Shown here: positions 33,471-44,365 of the stretch, piece after piece
Position numbering within the stretch: position 1 is the first letter of the stretch
Layout of the letters: every line of letters starts with the position of its first letter
NCBI GenBank assembly: GCA_035415725.1
Contig: DAOOGN010000005.1
Location: 1 to 64,000, forward strand
Length of the DNA stretch: 64,000 nt
Source of the DNA: DSWT01 sp035415725
GTDB taxonomy: Bacteria; Chloroflexota; Anaerolineae; B4-G1; SLSP01
Reading direction: 5' to 3'
Position numbers and translations under genes: made by a program
The notes under the pieces: model-generated
Told to the model about the DNA's origin: nothing
Database searches by the model: none
The model's input: only the letters and a program-made list of their open reading frames with translations

Positions 33471-34238
33471 CTACATATTGGCGGATCGCCACCAACGATA
33501 ATGTTGAGCGCGCAGTTCTTCTTGAGAAGGCAAGGAGAAGAACAACAGTTTTTCCGTATTCCCCACGAAAACGCCGCTTTTCAGCATGCGATAGGGAAAA
33601 GCGGCAGGACTCAGGCGATCCACCATCTTCGTGTGCACCTTCTTTGTGCTCAGTTCGGTCAGACACTGCCGGAGATGGTCAATGTTAGGATAGGGTAAAT
33701 CCCCAACACTGCCAAATTCAGGGTTATGAGCCAGTTCGCCCAGCCGCAATTCGGCAAAACAGACGGCGGGGAGCGTCAACAACGAAGTGGGGTTTTTCAC
33801 AATCAGGTCGTAGAAAGCCTGTGCCCCCAGCGTACTGACGATCAAGGGATGCACCGGAGCCACTTCCTGATAAAGATGTAACCCGCCGGTATCTTCCGGA
33901 ATGTTGACGTTGGTTCCATCCAGCCCTAGCACCCGCCCATCTTGGGTGACGAGGTAAAGTTGCCAAATCGCCTCCAGCGGGACCCGTTCCAACGCGCGGT
34001 AGACCGTGATATAAATGGAATTTTTGGGGCGCCCATCTTCATGGGGCACACAACGGTGGATGCCTTCATCGACAGGCAGTTCAGGATGACGAAAAGTGGG
34101 ATCAATCTCAAAGAAAATCGCCTGCCCATGCGATTTCTTCTCACTTCCCACTGCATAATAGACACCAAATTCCTCAGGAGTTAACATGGAAGCGATCAGC
34201 GCTTCTGGAATCATCGACAAATACAGATGTACGCTCAT
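33471..34238 (-). CDS. Hypothetical protein, unrecognised family
   Basis: 255 aa, soluble, no signal peptide, no helix long enough to span a membrane, and no motif I recognise. ATG 34238 follows AAAGGAGG at a nine-base distance, a strong site; the frame from 34268 is an extension. Features seen: N-terminal MSVHLYLSMIPEALIASML, an acidic loop (EIDPTFRHPELPVDEG), a cysteine-containing HRCVPHEDGRPKN, and a C-terminal HYRWWRSANM. Composition and codon use match the neighbours. It lies downstream of no visible promoter partner and runs toward hppA, with 238 bp of sequence lacking a gene between them (33233-33470). It may be co-expressed with the energy genes, but nothing proves that. Confidence 0.72.
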   Translation of the reverse strand: MSVHLYLSMIPEALIASMLTPEEFGVYYAVGSEKKSHGQAIFFEIDPTFRHPELPVDEGIHRCVPHEDGRPKNSIYITVYRALERVPLEAIWQLYLVTQDGRVLGLDGTNVNIPEDTGGLHLYQEVAPVHPLIVSTLGAQAFYDLIVKNPTSLLTLPAVCFAELRLGELAHNPEFGSVGDLPYPNIDHLRQCLTELSTKKVHTKMVDRLSPAAFPYRMLKSGVFVGNTEKLLFFSLPSQEELRAQHYRWWRSANM

Positions 34239-34286
34239 AGCTATTTCCTCCTTTGGTAGATTGAACATGGCTCAAATACAATTTAA

Positions 34287-34630
34287 GTATCTATTCAGGT
34301 TTGTAAACCTGGCGAAGCCGCTTGTTCCCTATAGCAGGTCCTGCGCAGATTTTGGTATACCAGGTGCTCTTGGATGACGAGATACTCATGTTTCTATAAG
34401 CCCCATTCCCTCTGCCCCCCTTCCCCCCAGGAAGGAGGATTTTTGTGGGGGTGTGGCGGGCGGCGAAGCCGCCCGCCACACCCCCTCTTTTTTGCCCCCT
34501 TCTCCTCCGCTGGCGGGGGAGAAGGGGGTTGGGGGATGAGAGGGTCAGCACCTATGGCCGCAGTGTCAACCCATGATGCACCTTCCCCAAAGTCCCATTC
34601 GCCACCTGGCAAGGACGGCCGAATAGTTAC
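34287..34630 (+). mobile_element. R2 element, copy D (complete, 344 bp)
   Basis: Non-coding. Begins GTATCTATTCAGG and ends with the complement of GTAACTATTCGG, i.e. imperfect terminal inverted repeats. The direct repeat AATTTAA flanks it (34280-34286 and 34631-34637; the identity extends to ACAATTTAAG if the ends are drawn differently). Internally a 25-bp hairpin (34454-34478), C/G-rich tracts and CACCTGGCAAGGACGGCC. At least seven related copies or fragments in the window. Confidence 0.8.
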
Positions 34631-34699
34631 AATTTAAGAAGCTATTCACAGACATTATACCACAATAATCAAAGACTGGAAAGGCGATTTTTGGATGTC

Positions 34700-34727
34700 T
34701 TGATTTTGCGTCAATGTGGACTATAAT
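34700..34727 (+). promoter_or_regulatory. Promoter of the V/A-ATPase operon
   Basis: TTGATT (34700-34705), 16-bp spacer, consensus TATAAT (34722-34727), 66 bp before the first gene's ATG. Best promoter-like match in the window. R2 copy D ends 70 bp upstream. Confidence 0.6.
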
Positions 34728-34792
34728 GTTTTTACCGCCGGACGGCAAAATTTATGCGACGGCGGTCATTTGTTGCCAGGTTTGTAGAGCAG

Positions 34793-35110
34793 ATGAGTCA
34801 GGACACGATCACTCGCATATTTACCATCGAAAAAGCGGCCACCAAAATGCACAGTGATGCTCAACAGCAGGCGGCAGAGCTGATCGCTGTGGCTGAAAAA
34901 GCGGCGCTCAACTTACGTGACCATCGTATGAAACTGGCGCGACAGGAAGCAGAACGCCTGATCGCGGCGGGCGAACAACAGGCGGAAGCCGAAAATGCAC
35001 GGATTATAGCGCAAGCTGACGCCGAGGCCCAACGTTTGGAGGCCACAGCAGCCCAAAATCTTGATCGCGCGGTAGATTTTGTGCTTGCCCGGGTGATAGG
35101 ACAGGCGTAA
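34793..35110 (+). CDS. V/A-type ATPase subunit H (coiled-coil stator stalk)
   Basis: Short helical protein (105 aa) made almost entirely of Ala/Gln/Glu/Arg-rich coiled coil (ATKMHSDAQQQAAELIAVAE onward), as in the peripheral-stalk H/G subunit that pairs with subunit E in archaeal-type ATPases. No enzyme motif. The ATG at 34793 (MSQDTITRIF) is preferred; the open frame from 34754 adds 13 basic residues without a ribosome site. First gene of the operon and 4 bp before subunit C. Sequence is too low in complexity for a firm call alone; the operon position makes it. Confidence 0.82.
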   Translation: MSQDTITRIFTIEKAATKMHSDAQQQAAELIAVAEKAALNLRDHRMKLARQEAERLIAAGEQQAEAENARIIAQADAEAQRLEATAAQNLDRAVDFVLARVIGQA

Positions 35111-35114
35111 ACCT

Positions 35115-36197
35115 ATGATGTCCTCCGGTGTCGCCGCTTACGCTCAAGTCAATGCTACGACGCGAGCGCTGTATGCCACCTTGCTGACGCCAGAAACATG
35201 GCACGCCTTGATACAAGCGCCGGACTTCGCTGCGCTCCTGGGCCAACTGGAAAAAACAGCCTACCATCCCTACCTCAAGTTGGATCGTCAGATCCTCACG
35301 CCGCGCCGCACGGTCTATCAACTGCGCTGGCATCTGACGCACGGCTACGAAAAACTCATCCGGTTGACACCCGAGCCGGGGCGCCAGCTCATCAGCCAAC
35401 TCTGGCGGCTCTACGAAGTCGACAACCTCAAGGCTACACTGCGGGGGATTGAAACGGGCGCGTCGTGGGACGAAGTGCGTCGTCTCTTGTCGCCGATGTC
35501 CCATGACGTCACCCTCACCAACGACACCCTCCAGCGGATGTTGACCAGCGGCAGCATCGTGCGCGCTATCGAGCGTATCCGCCACACGCCCTATTACGAC
35601 ACTTTGATCCATGCTGTCGCCCGCTATGAAACGGAAAAAAACCTGTTTCCGCTGGAAGTGGCGCTGGACCTGGATTACCGTCGCGGGTTATGGCAAAGCA
35701 TCCACCGCTTGAAGGGCACAGATTATGAACAGGCGCTCCGGCTGGTGGGGACCAGTATCGACGTGGACAATCTCCTCTGGGCTATCCGTTACCGCGCCTA
35801 TCATCATCTTTCGGCGCAAGAAATCATCAACTATACTTTGCCCTTTGGCTACCAGGTACGAGATAGTGACATCCGCGCTATCGCCACAGACGCCGACATT
35901 AACGCGCTTATCAAACGTATCTATCCCCACCTTGAGGGGCTTGAAGAGGTTCCAGAGCCTATTGACGAGGGAATTTCATCCCCACAGCGCTACCTCGCCG
36001 CGCTCGAACGCGCCTTGCATCGGCATATCATCACTATGTGCCGCGGGACATTCCTGGGTAATCCCTTCCATATTGGTGTACAATTAGCCTACCTGATGCT
36101 CCTGGAGTATGAATTGCGGGATCTCATTGCCATCGTCGAAGCCAAAGCGTCGCAACTTCCCGTTGATAGACTTGCCTCGATCATCCATAGAGAGTGA
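35115..36197 (+). CDS. V/A-type ATPase subunit C (central-stalk socket)
   Basis: 360-aa homologue of the AC39/subunit d/C family, which caps the rotor ring and holds the central stalk. Evidence: length, the all-helical pattern, the repeated motif style (YEVDNLKATLRGIETGASW; DVDNLLWAIRYRAYHHLS; HIITMCRGTFLGNPFHIGVQLAYLMLLEYELRDL), where the last block is the classic C-terminal signature (NPFHIGVxLAYLxLxxxExxDL). Start at 35115 or the next ATG (35118). Overlaps the next gene: its TGA shares one base with the ATG of subunit I. Expected cytoplasmic face of the membrane. Confidence 0.92.
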   Translation: MMSSGVAAYAQVNATTRALYATLLTPETWHALIQAPDFAALLGQLEKTAYHPYLKLDRQILTPRRTVYQLRWHLTHGYEKLIRLTPEPGRQLISQLWRLYEVDNLKATLRGIETGASWDEVRRLLSPMSHDVTLTNDTLQRMLTSGSIVRAIERIRHTPYYDTLIHAVARYETEKNLFPLEVALDLDYRRGLWQSIHRLKGTDYEQALRLVGTSIDVDNLLWAIRYRAYHHLSAQEIINYTLPFGYQVRDSDIRAIATDADINALIKRIYPHLEGLEEVPEPIDEGISSPQRYLAALERALHRHIITMCRGTFLGNPFHIGVQLAYLMLLEYELRDLIAIVEAKASQLPVDRLASIIHRE

Positions 36198-38185
36198 TGG
36201 TGAACATGTTTAAGCCACAAGCCATGGATAAAGTTGAACTCATCATACCGGAGCACGAGGTCATCCAGACGACCGAAGCATTGGCGGCCTCCGGCATCTT
36301 CCATCCTATACCTCCCACGCCCATGGCCCTGGGGGGCCCGGCACATCCTGATGAAGAATGGCAAAAGTGGACGGCCGATTTAGTCACGCTAGAGCGGCGT
36401 ATTCTGCTGGTGATGGAAGAATTTAACATCGACGCCGGCCCGCCACCGGCCACGCCGCCCCATATCATCGAACCGCGGGTGGCCGAGCGAGATATTGAGC
36501 GTCTTGAGCACGAGGCCGAGATACCTGTCCACGAATTGGAAGCGGCCCGGCGACGGTTGACCCAATTGCAGAAGTACGTCGACCAGCTAGCGCCGATCGC
36601 CGACCTGGATGTGGATTTAGGCGTCCTGCGCGACCTGCATTATACCTATGTGCTGCTGGGATCGATGCCGGTGGCGAACATCGAACGTCTCGAAAGTAGT
36701 CTGGAACATATTCCTTTCGTCCTCATCCCCTTGCGCCGCGAAGTGCATTTTGCCACCGTCATACTCTTGGGCCTGCAGCGGGATGCCGACGTGCTGAATC
36801 GAGCCGCGCGCAGTGCCTACCTCAATCCCCTCCTGCCACCCGAAGATTACCGGGGGACGCCCGCCCAGGCTATGGCAGCGATTCAGGCCGGTATGGAGCG
36901 CACCCGGCAACGTATCGCCGAATATGAAATGGAGATCGCGCGTCTCCACGAAATGCGCGTCCGCCACCTGCGTCACCTGCTCTGGCGCGTGCGGGCCACT
37001 CACGCGCTGGCGCACACGATCAGCGGCTACGATTACTTACAGCATACCTATCTGGTGACCGGTTGGGTTCCCCGGGCGCTCCATGCCAGGCTGGAACAAG
37101 AAGTGGCCCGCGTAAGCGACAAAGTGGTCATCGCAACGCTCGAGCCAGGTGCGGAAGATAGCGGACGTATCCCGGCAGCGTTAAATAATCCGCCATGGCT
37201 CAAAGGTTTTCAAAGCCTGGTGACTACCTATGGACAGCCCGGTTACGATGAATTGGATCCGACGCCGATTATGGCCCTGACATTCCCGTTGGTCTTTGGT
37301 CTGATGTTCGGAGACGTTGGCCATGGCTTGTTACTGCTGCTGGTCGGACTGCTGCTTGCCAGCCGCAAAATCCGGGCGTTACAGAGCGTAGCCGGCTTCG
37401 GCGTCGTCATCGCGTTTTGTGGCGCCTCGGCGACGCTGTTCGGCGCCCTCTATGGGAGCGTGTTCGGCTTCGAGGATGTGTTCGCGGCCGTGTGGTTCCG
37501 TCCCCTGGAGAAGATCACCGACATTCTGCTCTTCGCCATTGCCGTTGGCGCCGTGTTGCTCAGCCTGGGCATAACCTATAACATCATCAATGCCGCGCTC
37601 AGGCAACAGTGGGGACATTTGCTTTTCAACCGCAACGGCCTGGCCGGTTTGATTTTCTACTGGTCACTGTTAGGCATGGCCGCGCGCGCCTTTGGCGTTG
37701 CTATCCCCATCCCCAACGTCGTCCTGGTGATCCTGGCCATCAGCGCCGGCATCGCCTTAACCTTCGCCGAATTTTTGGCGCACCTGATCGAACGCCGGCG
37801 TCCTTTGCTCGACGAGGATGCGGGCACCTACATCGCCCTGGCGTTCTTTGAGCTTTTCGAAGCGGTGATTTCACTGTTCAGCAATACCCTTTCCTATGTA
37901 CGTATGGGAGCCTTTGCGGTAGCCCATGGCGCGCTGAGTCTGGTTGTTTTTATCATTGCGCAAGTCCTGGGCGCGCCGGGAAGCGTCGGTTACTGGATTG
38001 TCGTGGTTTTGGGCAATCTCTTTGTCATCGGTTTTGAAGGAATGATCGTGGGTATTCAGACTTTACGGCTGGAATACTATGAGCTGTTCAGCAAGTTCTT
38101 CTCCGGCGGGGGAATACCTTATCAACCGTTGTCGCTGATCCCCAAAAGAGGTACACTCAACGTCCCGGAGAACGCCGGCGGTTGA
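36197..38185 (+). CDS. V/A-type ATPase subunit I (membrane stator, a-type)
   Basis: 662-aa membrane subunit forming the ion path with the c-ring and binding the peripheral stalks. The N-terminal ~330 residues are soluble and helical; the C-terminal half holds about seven helices, with LTFPLVFGLMFGDVGHGLLLLL and FEAVISLFSNTLSYVRMGAFAVAHGALS (cut here: the SYVRMGAFAVAHG part contains the essential Arg). EFLAHLIERRRPL and the final EYYELFSKFFSGGG are usual end motifs. ATG 36197 overlaps the previous stop by one base; GTG 36194 is an alternative. Complete. Confidence 0.93.
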   Translation: MVNMFKPQAMDKVELIIPEHEVIQTTEALAASGIFHPIPPTPMALGGPAHPDEEWQKWTADLVTLERRILLVMEEFNIDAGPPPATPPHIIEPRVAERDIERLEHEAEIPVHELEAARRRLTQLQKYVDQLAPIADLDVDLGVLRDLHYTYVLLGSMPVANIERLESSLEHIPFVLIPLRREVHFATVILLGLQRDADVLNRAARSAYLNPLLPPEDYRGTPAQAMAAIQAGMERTRQRIAEYEMEIARLHEMRVRHLRHLLWRVRATHALAHTISGYDYLQHTYLVTGWVPRALHARLEQEVARVSDKVVIATLEPGAEDSGRIPAALNNPPWLKGFQSLVTTYGQPGYDELDPTPIMALTFPLVFGLMFGDVGHGLLLLLVGLLLASRKIRALQSVAGFGVVIAFCGASATLFGALYGSVFGFEDVFAAVWFRPLEKITDILLFAIAVGAVLLSLGITYNIINAALRQQWGHLLFNRNGLAGLIFYWSLLGMAARAFGVAIPIPNVVLVILAISAGIALTFAEFLAHLIERRRPLLDEDAGTYIALAFFELFEAVISLFSNTLSYVRMGAFAVAHGALSLVVFIIAQVLGAPGSVGYWIVVVLGNLFVIGFEGMIVGIQTLRLEYYELFSKFFSGGGIPYQPLSLIPKRGTLNVPENAGG

Positions 38186-38256
38186 AATCGGCCGGCTGTC
38201 GTCATCTGACCTGGCTCATTCATAGCCATGCACGATTTATTTTCAGGAGGTATAGC

Positions 38257-38688
38257 ATGATGTCTTTACTGGTTGTCTTTGCAGGATTACTGCCCCTGGT
38301 GCCCATTCTACTGTTGATATGCAGACGTCACGGGGAGCGAGTGGCAATGACCCGCCAACTGGTCTTTGGCCTGAGCACCGTCAATATCGTGATGGCCGTG
38401 ATGCTCTTGGGCGTGGGGCTGGTGTGGTTCTTCGCGCCTGAGGCGGTGGCAGCTTCCGGCCTGTTGCAAACCACGACTGCCGATCCCTACGTCTCTTTGG
38501 CCGCGGCCGCAGCAGTGAGCTGCGGCTCAATCGGCGCAGCTTACGCCGTGAGCACGACCGGCGCAGCCGCCATCGGTGCCATCGCCGAGAAACCGGATAT
38601 CTTCGGACAGGCCTTGATTTTCGTCGGTTTGGCCGAGGGTGTGGCGATTTACGGCTTGATTATCGCCTTCATCATCCTCAGTCACTGA
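38257..38688 (+). CDS. V/A-type ATPase subunit K (rotor ring c subunit)
   Basis: 143-aa proteolipid with four hydrophobic helices, of which the last two carry the conserved hairpin: SLAAAAAVSCGSIGAAYAVS, then the ion-binding Glu in GLAEGVAIYGLIIAF. The Glu is followed by Gly-Val rather than the Ser/Thr-type residues seen at sodium-binding sites, so I lean to protons, weakly. ATG 38257 follows TCAGGAGGTA; the open frame to 38182 is an unlikely extension. Spaced 71 bp from subunit I and 34 bp from F. Confidence 0.9.
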   Translation: MMSLLVVFAGLLPLVPILLLICRRHGERVAMTRQLVFGLSTVNIVMAVMLLGVGLVWFFAPEAVAASGLLQTTTADPYVSLAAAAAVSCGSIGAAYAVSTTGAAAIGAIAEKPDIFGQALIFVGLAEGVAIYGLIIAFIILSH

Positions 38689-38722
38689 AGCACCGGCGCG
38701 CCGGTGGGGTGGGACAAGGGCC

Positions 38723-39028
38723 ATGAAACTGATGATCATTGGGCACCCGGACGCCGTGCGGGGATTGGCGCTGGTTGGCGTGGAAGGAAAGATCGTCACC
38801 ACGGCGGATATGGTCAATCAGGCGCTGGATGCCGCGCTGAACGATAAGCATATCGGCATTGTCCTGGTCACAGAAGATGCGGCGACCCTGGCCCGCCAGC
38901 GCATCGACTACCTCACGGCTCACAGCACCGTCCCCCTGGTCGTCGAAATCCCTGCGCCAGGTGGCCCCCGAGCAGACCGTCCGGCGCTCAGTGAGATCAT
39001 CCGACAAACCACGGGAGTGCGAATATGA
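38723..39028 (+). CDS. V/A-type ATPase subunit F (central stalk)
   Basis: 101-aa central-stalk subunit that sits on subunit D. The N-terminal IIGHPDAVRGLALVGVEG and VLVTEDAATLARQRIDYL are the usual F-family blocks, and the C-terminal LSEIIRQTTGVRI is typical. The ATG of subunit E overlaps its stop by four bases (ATGA), indicating translational coupling. Function depends on its neighbours; it has no enzymic residues. Confidence 0.92.
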   Translation: MKLMIIGHPDAVRGLALVGVEGKIVTTADMVNQALDAALNDKHIGIVLVTEDAATLARQRIDYLTAHSTVPLVVEIPAPGGPRADRPALSEIIRQTTGVRI

Positions 39029-39638
39029 CCGGGCAAGACAAAGTCCAGGCACTCGAACAGGCCATTATGGAGATCGCTCAACGGGAAGCTCAGGCTATTC
39101 TGGACGAAGCGCAGGCCAAAGCCGACAGCATCCGCCAACAGGCACAGCTTGACGCTGACGCCGCCGGCGAACATATCCGGCAAGAAGCACAGCAAGCGGC
39201 GGCGCAGCGCCGCGAACAGGCCGACGCCAAAGCGCAACTGGCAGCACAAATGCTCAAACTTCAACGCCGCGAACAACTGCTGAACCGTATCTTTGACCAA
39301 GTACGCGCACAACTGTCCACGATTCCCCACCGGCCAGATTATGCCGGTATCGTGCGCCATTGGATCGGGGAGGCGGCGAGCTACCTGGGAGACGAAGCCT
39401 TCGTCATCCACGCCGATGCCGTCACCGACCGGTTGTTGGATGACGCCTTCTTGACCGACCTGGCGCAGACGCTCCACGTCCACCTCGAACGGGGGACATG
39501 TCTGGAGACAGGCACCGGCATTGTCCTGAGCACAGCGAACGGCCACCGCCGCTACGACAATACCCTGGAGACGCGGCTGACCCGCCTTCAGGACGATGTG
39601 CGCACAACCGTCTATCACATTTTAGCAGGAGAGGCTGG

Positions 39639-39642
<4 letters not shown>
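39025..39642 (+). CDS. V/A-type ATPase subunit E (peripheral stalk)
   Basis: 205 aa. The N-terminal half is a long coiled coil (residues ~8-95, Ala/Gln/Glu-rich), the C-terminal ~100 residues a compact domain ending RLQDDVRTTVYHILAGEAG. This two-part form is that of subunit E, which pairs with H to hold the catalytic head still. Overlaps both neighbours by the 4-base ATGA. Position after F and before A is a rearrangement relative to the archaeal order, in which E comes before C. Confidence 0.9.
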
Positions 39643-41404
<1,762 letters not shown>

Positions 41405-41405
<1 letters not shown>

Positions 41406-42808
41406 TGGAAGCGATCAGCGATTACGGGGAACAGGAAATTCTGGGGGCGGCGCGCGTCGAGGGGCCGATTGTGGTTGTGGAAGGGATGCGCGGCGTCGGT
41501 TACGATGAAGTTGTCGAGATTGTGGATGCGCAAGGGCGGTCGCGGCGGGGACGGGTGTTGGAAGTCGGCGAAGAGGCCGCCGTCGTCGAAGTTTTCGCCG
41601 GCACCACCGGTCTTTCGATTGACGCTACGCACGTCCGCTTCACCGGCCATCCGATGCGGATTCCGGTTTCGACGGAGATGCTCGGACGCACTTTTGACGG
41701 CCTGGGCGCGCCCAGTGATGGCGGTCCACTGCCCCTGGCCGAGCGTTGGGTCGACATCAACGGACAGCCCATCAACCCGACCGCGCGGACTTACCCCCGC
41801 GATGTGATCCAGACCGGTATCTCGGCGCTCGACGGGATGAACGCGCTGGTTATGGGGCAAAAGTTGCCCATCTTCTCCGGCAACGGGCTGCCGCACAATC
41901 AACTGGCCGCACAGATTGTGCGCCAGGCGACCATCCTCTCCGCAGACAAAGAGGCCCAGTCATTTGTCATCGTCTTTGTGGCGATGGGCATCAAACATGA
42001 CGTCGCCGACTTCTTTCGCGCGTCTTTCACCGCCAGCGGTGCCCTCCTGCGGGTGGCGATGTTCCTCAATCTGGCGGATGATCCCCCCATCGAACGGCTC
42101 ATCACGCCGCGCGCGGCGCTCACGCTGGCCGAATTTCTCGCCTTCGAGAAGGGTCTGCATGTACTGGTGGTCCTCACCGATATGACCAACTACTGCGAGG
42201 CTTTACGGCAAATCTCCAACATCCGGGGCGAGGTTCCCAGCCGCAAAGGCTATCCCGGTTATCTCTACAGCGACCTGGCTGCGCTCTACGAGCGCACCGG
42301 GCGCATCAAAGGCTGTGAGGGATCCATCACCCAACTGCCGATTCTCACGATGCCCAACGACGACATTACCCACCCCGTCCCCGACCTCACCGGTTACATC
42401 ACTGAAGGGCAGACGGTGCTCAGCCGCGAACTTTTCCAGCAGGGCGTCTACCCGCCGGTCGCCGTGCTGCCCTCGCTTTCGCGGTTGATGAAAGACGGCA
42501 TCGGCGAGGGGCGCACGCGGGCCGATCATGCGCACCTGGCCGCGCAGCTTTATGCCGCCTACGCCCATGTGCAGGATGTCCGTTCACTGGCCTCGGTCAT
42601 CGGTGAGGAAGAGCTAACCTCGGTGGATCAGGACTACCTGAAATTCGGGCATGCTTTCGAGCATGACTTCATCGGCCAAAGTCCCACCGAGAATCGTTCC
42701 ATCGAAAAAACATTGACACTGGGCTGGCAGACACTCTCTTTACTGCCGCGCGAAGAGCTGACCCGCGTTTCAGAAGCAGAAATCGCACGTTATTACAAGA
42801 AAGCGTAG
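41405..42808 (+). CDS. V/A-type ATPase regulatory subunit B
   Basis: 467 aa, the nucleotide-binding-like non-catalytic subunit that alternates with A. It lacks a canonical Walker A lysine motif, as expected: the equivalent stretch is IFSGNGLPHNQLAAQIVRQ. SIDLTPHV-type loop replaced by VLVVLTDMTNYCEALRQIS, and GYPGYLYSDLAALYERTGRI and TQLPILTMPNDDITHPVPDL are family signatures. ATG 41405 shares one base with the stop of A. Three bases after its end, subunit D begins. Confidence 0.96.
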
Positions 42809-42811
42809 CCT

Positions 42812-43468
42812 ATGCCGCAACAGATCGCCCCCACCCGCAGCAACCTGTTTCGCACCCGTCAGGCGCTCAAGCTGGCGCAGGAAGGGTACGAGATTCTGGA
42901 CAAAAAGCGGGAAGTTTTGACGACCGAACTCATCCGCCATGCCCACGACGCGGCGGCACAACAAACGCGGGTCTGGGAAAAACTGGGCACAGCTTATCAG
43001 GCGTTGACGGAGGCGCGGCTTTCTATGGGGCAGGAACGCCTTGAATGGACAGCGCTTGCCGTCAACAAGACTGTTGAAGTCGAAATTAAACTGCGCAGCA
43101 TTATGGGCGTTGTCATTCCCACGGTCGAAGCTCACGGTGAACCGCCAGATATGCCCTATGGTCTGGGAGATACCACGGTGGCTCTCGATGAGGCCGTGAC
43201 GCGTTTCCGCGCCGTGCTGGATGAAATTCCGGCCCTCTCCGAAATGATGACGTCGGTGTGGCGGCTGGCGCGGGAGTTGCAGAAGACGCAGCGGCGCGTC
43301 AACGCACTGCAATACATCTTCATTCCCGAGTATGAAGCCACCATCCGCTCCATCGAAAGTGCACTGGAGGAACGGGAGCGTGAGGAGACCTTCCGGCTCA
43401 AGCGTCTCAAATCCAAGGGGACGACGGCGCGGGTGGGGCCGCCGTCCCGTGAATCTCAACAGCCATAG
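42812..43468 (+). CDS. V/A-type ATPase subunit D (central rotor shaft)
   Basis: 218-aa antiparallel coiled coil forming the central shaft. Family blocks: N-terminal PTRSNLFRTRQALKLAQEGYEILDKKREVL and C-terminal RRVNALQYIFIPEYEATIRSIE (each quoted across its conserved part). This closes a nine-gene set H-C-I-K-F-E-A-B-D, so no subunit is missing. Next gene is 99 bp away, and no strong terminator is seen between. Confidence 0.94.
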   Translation: MPQQIAPTRSNLFRTRQALKLAQEGYEILDKKREVLTTELIRHAHDAAAQQTRVWEKLGTAYQALTEARLSMGQERLEWTALAVNKTVEVEIKLRSIMGVVIPTVEAHGEPPDMPYGLGDTTVALDEAVTRFRAVLDEIPALSEMMTSVWRLARELQKTQRRVNALQYIFIPEYEATIRSIESALEEREREETFRLKRLKSKGTTARVGPPSRESQQP

Positions 43469-43567
43469 GGGGATATCGGCGGCGGGAAACCCACATCGCA
43501 CGAGTCTGGCTAGGCATGCAGGCAACGTAAGGCGGATGAAAATCACGTTTTCACCACGGAGGTACCA

Positions 43568-44035
43568 ATGGAAGCTCACAGAGGGCCGTTTTCACACATT
43601 CTTGTCCCTACCGACGGCTCGGAAACTTCGATTCATGCCGGCGAAGTAGCGATCCACATCGCCACGCTGTGTCCGACACAGGTTACTTTTGTCTACGTGA
43701 TCGATGATAAAACTGCGGAGGAAGTTTCCAGAACCACGCGAAAAACAGCGGAGGAAGTGCGGCGGGAATTCGGCGACCAGGCTCAGCGCTATCTGGGCTA
43801 TCTCGCGCGTCTGGCAGCCCAGCAGGATGTAGCCGCCGATCAGGTCATCCGCTATGGCACGCCCCACATCGAAATCACCGAGTTGGCGCGGGAGATCCAT
43901 GCGGATCTCATCGTCATCGGGCGTGTCGGTGGGGTAGGCACCCAACGTCTGGCGCGCATCGGCAGTGTGGCCGAACGGGTCATCGAATATGCCCACTGTC
44001 CCGTCTTGACGGTACGGTACAGTCCGCATGGATGA
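43568..44035 (+). CDS. Universal stress protein (UspA family)
   Basis: 155-aa Usp domain protein. N-terminal HILVPTDGSETSIHAGEVAI and a C-terminal ATP-binding motif of the GxxGx9GS type (GRVGGVGTQRLARIGSVAE), followed by HCPVLTVRY, so it should bind ATP. Ribosome site CGGAGG before the ATG. Downstream of the ATPase operon by about 100 bp on the same strand; may belong to it or be separate. Cytoplasmic, general stress, partner unknown. Confidence 0.93.
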   Translation: MEAHRGPFSHILVPTDGSETSIHAGEVAIHIATLCPTQVTFVYVIDDKTAEEVSRTTRKTAEEVRREFGDQAQRYLGYLARLAAQQDVAADQVIRYGTPHIEITELAREIHADLIVIGRVGGVGTQRLARIGSVAERVIEYAHCPVLTVRYSPHG

Positions 44036-44365
44036 AGCGGCAAACTTTCGAGAACAACCGAGCCTATGGCCCGGCGCCGAGGATGAAAATCTTAACCGTA
44101 AATCACGCGGATCGACGCTCATTTGTACCTATTCAGCCACCCTTGCCAGGTGGTGAAAGGGACTTTGGGGAGGGTGTATCAGGGGTTGACACTTCGGCCT
44201 TGTTCGGGCGGGTTCCAGGATCTGTGGGGGACGCCCCAGCATCTGTTGGGGACTCTCCACAACCTGAAATTCTTCGACAGGCTGCTGGCCTGAATAGTTC
44301 CCACAAGACTAAAAGTTTACGATTGGCGAGATGAGCGGTTTATTTGCAAAAAAAGAGGAGGCGCC
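44036..44365. other. Intergenic gap with R2 copy E
   Basis: 330 bp. R2 copy E occupies 44125-44300. The remaining 44036-44124 holds AATCACGCGGATCGACGCTC, similar to 29420-29450, and 44301-44365 leads to the next gene with AAAGAGGAGG. No gene. Confidence 0.65.
44125..44300 (-). repeat. R2 element, copy E (internal deletion, 176 bp)
   Basis: Both ends present (GTACCTATTCAGCC and the complement of GGAACTATTCAGG), but the middle is different from other copies. No flanking direct repeat seen. Confidence 0.7.

Larger units (their letters stand above)
34239..34792. other. Divergent gap before the ATPase operon
   Basis: 554 bp holding R2 copy D (34287-34630) and a promoter (34700-34727). The 60 bp after the promoter has no gene; an in-frame ATG at 34754 lacks a ribosome site. 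Confidence 0.75.

Noticed and set aside
42812..43468. Missing ATPase subunit G
   Set aside because: The stalk partner of E is the first gene (subunit H, 34793); archaeal-type sets do not need a further gene.
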